A stretch of 8,621 bases of DNA from contig JAFQVE010000535.1 in the NCBI GenBank assembly GCA_017408185.1, positions 1 to 8,621 of the forward strand, in the 5' to 3' direction. Positions 7,065-8,621 of the stretch are shown here, one piece after another. A program made the position numbers and the translations under genes. Numbering within the stretch: position 1 is the stretch's first letter; each line of letters starts with the position of its first letter. The stretch comes from Oscillospiraceae bacterium. Lineage in GTDB: Bacteria; Bacillota_A; Clostridia; Oscillospirales; JAAYXM01. The notes below the pieces were generated by a model that searched no databases, was not told the origin of the DNA, and was given only the letters and a program-made list of their open reading frames with translations.

Positions 7065-7877
7065 ATGCAATTTGAATATTTAGAAAGGACTCCTGTAGCA
7101 TACAGTCCTTCTGCCGTAAAAGTGCTTCGCTTTTCACCAAAAGCCGGTAGCAATTGCTTTCGCCTTCACTGGCATGACCGTATTGAAATAATATATTTAA
7201 AACGCGGTCTGGTCGAATTCATCTGCGGAGCTCAAAGCGGCACGTTAAAAGAAGGATGCGCACTTATCGTTCCGCCACGCTCCGTTCATCATATGAAAGC
7301 GGTAAGCGATTCCGCATATGATACGTTAATGTTTGATGTAAGATTTTTTTATAACGAAACTGAAATATGTAAAAACCTCCTGCCCTGTTTTATGAAAAAC
7401 AGCGCAAAATACGAAAATATCTGTACATCAAAAAAAGTTCTTTCATGCATAAACAGACTGTGCAACGAAGTCAACACCGACACATTGAATGCCGTTTGCG
7501 AAGTTTATCGTTTACTTCATTTGCTTATTGAAGAAAAAATTGTAGTTGTTTCAGACGAGAAAAAGAACGATGATGTTTCTCGTATAACCGAATATCTTGA
7601 GCAGAATTTTGCAGAAAGCATAACATCACAACAGTTAAGTGAGCAATTCGGATATACTGCAGCTCATCTATGTCGCAAATTTAAAAAGGAAATCGGTCTG
7701 CCTCCATTAACGTATCTTAAAATTTACAGACTTGAACGTGCATATAACCTGATTACAGAAAGCACCCTCCCAATATCTGACATAGCCGAAAACAGCGGAT
7801 TTGATGATCCCAACTATTTCACACGCTGTTTCACTGCCCACTTCGGTCACCCTCCCTCTTATTACCGAAAGAAGTAA
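7065..7877 (+). CDS. AraC-family transcriptional regulator with N-terminal cupin-like sensor
   Basis: The protein has 270 residues. The N-terminal half (about 15-100) is a cupin-like ligand-binding domain, with HWHDRIEIIYLKRG (35-48) and the turn GCALIVPPRSVHHM (64-77). The C-terminal half (about 170-270) is the double helix-turn-helix. The first helix pair is ITSQQLSEQFGYTAAHLCRKFKKEIG (186-211). The second is LPISDIAENSGFDDPNYFTRCFTAHFGHPPSYYRKK (235-270), with the family signature GFxDPNYFxRxFxxxFGxxPSxYR. Such proteins usually sense a sugar or related metabolite and activate an adjacent catabolic operon. The ATG at 7065 was chosen because AGGTGA at 7054-7059 precedes it by 5 bases. An in-frame ATG at 7002 sits at the predicted transcription start and has no binding site. 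It is divergent from the oxidoreductase gene and is probably its activator and its own repressor. Confidence 0.95.
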   Translation: MQFEYLERTPVAYSPSAVKVLRFSPKAGSNCFRLHWHDRIEIIYLKRGLVEFICGAQSGTLKEGCALIVPPRSVHHMKAVSDSAYDTLMFDVRFFYNETEICKNLLPCFMKNSAKYENICTSKKVLSCINRLCNEVNTDTLNAVCEVYRLLHLLIEEKIVVVSDEKKNDDVSRITEYLEQNFAESITSQQLSEQFGYTAAHLCRKFKKEIGLPPLTYLKIYRLERAYNLITESTLPISDIAENSGFDDPNYFTRCFTAHFGHPPSYYRKK

Positions 7878-7923
7878 TAATCACTATGCCCAAAAAGATG
7901 GCGCTGTTATTTAATCATCAAAA

Positions 7924-7944
7924 AACAACGCTCTAAGCGTTGTT
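7924..7944. terminator. Nine-bp hairpin after the AraC-family gene, T-tract on the minus strand
   Basis: AACAACGCT (7924-7932), loop CTA, AGCGTTGTT (7936-7944) form a perfect 9-bp stem. It lies 46 bases after the regulator's stop. On the plus strand the tail is CTAATGCTATTTG, a poor U-tract. On the minus strand the stem runs straight into TTTTTT, so it reads as a better minus-strand terminator. It may work for both. Its right arm is also part of the AGCGTTG-N6-TGCTATT element. Confidence 0.5.
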
Positions 7945-8010
7945 CTAATGCTATTTGCTTGTTCAAAGATTTTGCAAAAAACTCTATACTAATAGCAACG
8001 AATCAACGCT
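7936..8010. promoter_or_regulatory. Two inverted copies of a 20-base element flanking the xre promoter, candidate operator
   Basis: AGCGTTG-N6-TGCTATT occurs on the plus strand at 7936-7955 and again on the minus strand at 8010-7991. All 14 defined bases and the spacing are conserved, while the six middle bases differ at five positions. The 35 bases between the copies hold the whole predicted xre promoter; the right copy begins one base after the -10 box. This is the position expected for repression by the XRE protein itself, which is inference. Confidence 0.55.
7962..7990 (+). promoter_or_regulatory. Probable promoter of the xre gene
   Basis: TTCAAA at 7962-7967 (4 of 6 to consensus), a 17-base spacer, and TATACT at 7985-7990 (5 of 6). 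Transcription would start near 7997, inside the right copy of the inverted element, giving a leader of about 35 bases. Confidence 0.6.
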
Positions 8011-8031
8011 ATTGGTATTGGAGGATACACA

Positions 8032-8352
8032 ATGGATAAAATTGTATTAGGCGCAAGAATCCGCGAAGCGCGCAATAAATGTAAATTCACACAAGAAGTT
8101 CTGGCAGAAAAAGCAGATATCGGTGTTATGTATCTCGGCGAAATCGAACGCGGAATAAAAATGCCAAGCCTCAATGTATTTATTCGCCTTGTCGAGGCTC
8201 TCAACATTTCTGCTGACTATATTCTTCGGGACGAAATAAGCTCCGGCAGTGATTTTGTTTTTGACGAGCTTACGGCTAAACTCATCCCTCTTACTCCAAA
8301 ACAACGCAAAGCTGCTTCGGACATATTAGATGCTTTTATAAGAAATTTGTAA
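8032..8352 (+). CDS. Small XRE-family helix-turn-helix regulator
   Basis: The protein has 106 residues. Residues 5-66 form a Cro/C1-type helix-turn-helix: LGARIREARNKCKFTQEVLAEKADIGVMYLGEIERG with PSLNVFIRLVEALNISADYIL. The recognition helix is about 30-40 and IERG closes the motif. The C-terminal 35 residues (DELTAKLIPLTPKQRKAASDILDAFIRNL) look like a short amphipathic helix that could dimerise. There is no effector, peptidase or toxin domain. The Shine-Dalgarno GGAGGA at 8020-8025 lies 6 bases before the ATG, the best in the window together with that of the next gene. It has its own promoter and is followed by a strong terminator, so it is probably monocistronic. Free-standing XRE proteins of this size are common in clostridia and usually repress themselves or a neighbour; the targets are unknown. 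Confidence 0.9.
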   Translation: MDKIVLGARIREARNKCKFTQEVLAEKADIGVMYLGEIERGIKMPSLNVFIRLVEALNISADYILRDEISSGSDFVFDELTAKLIPLTPKQRKAASDILDAFIRNL

Positions 8353-8374
8353 TATACTGTTGCATTTTACATAA

Positions 8375-8390
8375 TTCGACTATTTTCGAC
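8375..8390 (+). repeat. Two TTCGAC direct repeats one helical turn apart upstream of abrB
   Basis: TTCGAC occurs at 8375-8380 and 8385-8390, with starts exactly 10 bases apart, in the gap between xre and the abrB-like gene. They precede the proposed abrB -10 by 13 to 28 bases, which is the -35 region. They may bind a regulator, but two six-base words could recur by chance. Confidence 0.3.
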
Positions 8391-8399
8391 ATAAAGATA

Positions 8400-8408
8400 T
8401 GTTATCAT
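8400..8408 (+). promoter_or_regulatory. Probable extended -10 promoter of the abrB-like gene
   Basis: TGT followed by TATCAT at 8403-8408 (5 of 6 to TATAAT) gives an extended -10. No good -35 lies at 17 bases (CTATTT); a TCGACA at 8386-8391 is too close. Transcription would start near 8415, about 53 bases before the ATG. The -10 overlaps the left arm of the hairpin at 8406. Confidence 0.45.
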
Positions 8409-8451
8409 TAGCATATAGCATTGAGCACACGCTATATGCTAATGTTTTTTT
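8406..8451 (+). terminator. Intrinsic terminator after xre
   Basis: CATTAGCATATAGC (8406-8419) and its exact complement (8431-8444) form a 14-bp stem with an 11-base loop. Seven Ts follow at 8445-8451. This is the most canonical terminator in the window, though its stem is AT-rich. It ends one base before the Shine-Dalgarno site of the next gene. Confidence 0.85.
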
Positions 8452-8467
8452 CAGGAGGACCATTTCA

Positions 8468-8621
8468 ATGAAACAAATAGGAATAATAAGGAAAACTGAT
8501 AAACTCGGAAGAATCGTTATACCGAAAGAAATACGAGATTTTTTCGACATTGACATCTGCGAGCCTGTCGAAATTCTCGCTACCGAAAACGGAGTTCTTA
8601 TACGAAAAGCAAATTACAAGC
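8468..8621 (+). CDS. AbrB-like transition-state regulator (SpoVT/AbrB fold), 3' truncated
   Basis: The first 51 codons are present: MKQIGIIRKTDKLGRIVIPKEIRDFFDIDICEPVEILATENGVLIRKANYK. This is the AbrB/SpoVT N-terminal swapped-hairpin DNA-binding domain. Diagnostic blocks are the R-x-(T/V)-D-x-L-G-R-(I/V)-V-I-P-K-E-(I/L)-R signature at 8-23 and a beta strand VEILATENGVLIRK at 34-47. Proteins of this type (AbrB, Abh, SpoVT) form dimers or tetramers that bind AT-rich DNA and control the move from growth to stationary phase or sporulation. Which member this is depends on the missing C-terminus. AGGAGG at 8453-8458 lies 9 bases before the ATG. The gene follows the xre terminator directly and probably has its own promoter. 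Confidence 0.93.
   Translation, partial: MKQIGIIRKTDKLGRIVIPKEIRDFFDIDICEPVEILATENGVLIRKANYK

Noticed and set aside
6951..7070. Forty extra N-terminal residues of the oxidoreductase
   Set aside because: The stretch contains the -10 box and predicted start site and has no family similarity; the Rossmann fold begins right at the TTG.
7936..8010. Invertible segment at the 20-base inverted elements
   Set aside because: The central six bases differ at five positions, whereas recombinases usually need an identical core; no recombinase is present.
8032..8352. Antitoxin of a toxin-antitoxin pair or a phage repressor
   Set aside because: No toxin-sized partner lies next to it and no phage genes are present; the neighbour is an AbrB-like regulator with no mazF- or vapC-like partner visible.

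Overview
The window looks like a chromosomal segment of a Bacillota genome of the class Clostridia. The evidence is a yvcK 3' end followed by whiA, a dnaE-type polymerase with an intact-looking PHP domain, pfkA, and at the right edge an AbrB-type (SpoVT/AbrB-fold) regulator. Shine-Dalgarno sites are purine-rich and promoters are sigma-A-like. The genus cannot be named from this sequence.

Left half, 1-5563, plus strand: a conserved housekeeping block. It holds the last 28 codons of a probable yvcK, then whiA, then dnaE, which overlaps whiA by 4 bases (ATGA). After a 103-base gap with its own extended -10 promoter comes pfkA. This links central-carbon and cell-division regulation (YvcK, WhiA), replication (DnaE) and glycolysis (PfkA). 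A perfect 16-bp hairpin closes the block.

Middle, 5652-7877: a divergent pair. A Gfo/Idh/MocA-family oxidoreductase (minus strand, probable TTG start, cysteine-rich insert) faces away from an AraC-family regulator with an N-terminal cupin-like sensor (plus strand). Their roughly 114-base intergenic region holds two overlapping back-to-back promoters. They are flanked by a perfect 12-bp inverted repeat whose arm centres are 42 bp apart, about four helical turns. This is a good candidate for the AraC protein's operator. The pair reads as a small self-contained sensor/dehydrogenase module for a sugar, inositol or similar polyol; the substrate is not evident.

Right end, 7878-8621: a small XRE-type regulator with its own promoter. 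The promoter is bracketed by two inverted copies of a 20-base element (AGCGTTG-N6-TGCTATT), a candidate autoregulatory operator. A strong hairpin with seven Ts follows, and the start of an AbrB-like gene runs off the window. The probable abrB -10 box overlaps the upstream arm of that terminator, so abrB's own transcript would escape termination while xre read-through would not.

No tRNA, rRNA, CRISPR array, insertion sequence or recombinase was seen. The most unusual material is regulatory DNA rather than new protein families.
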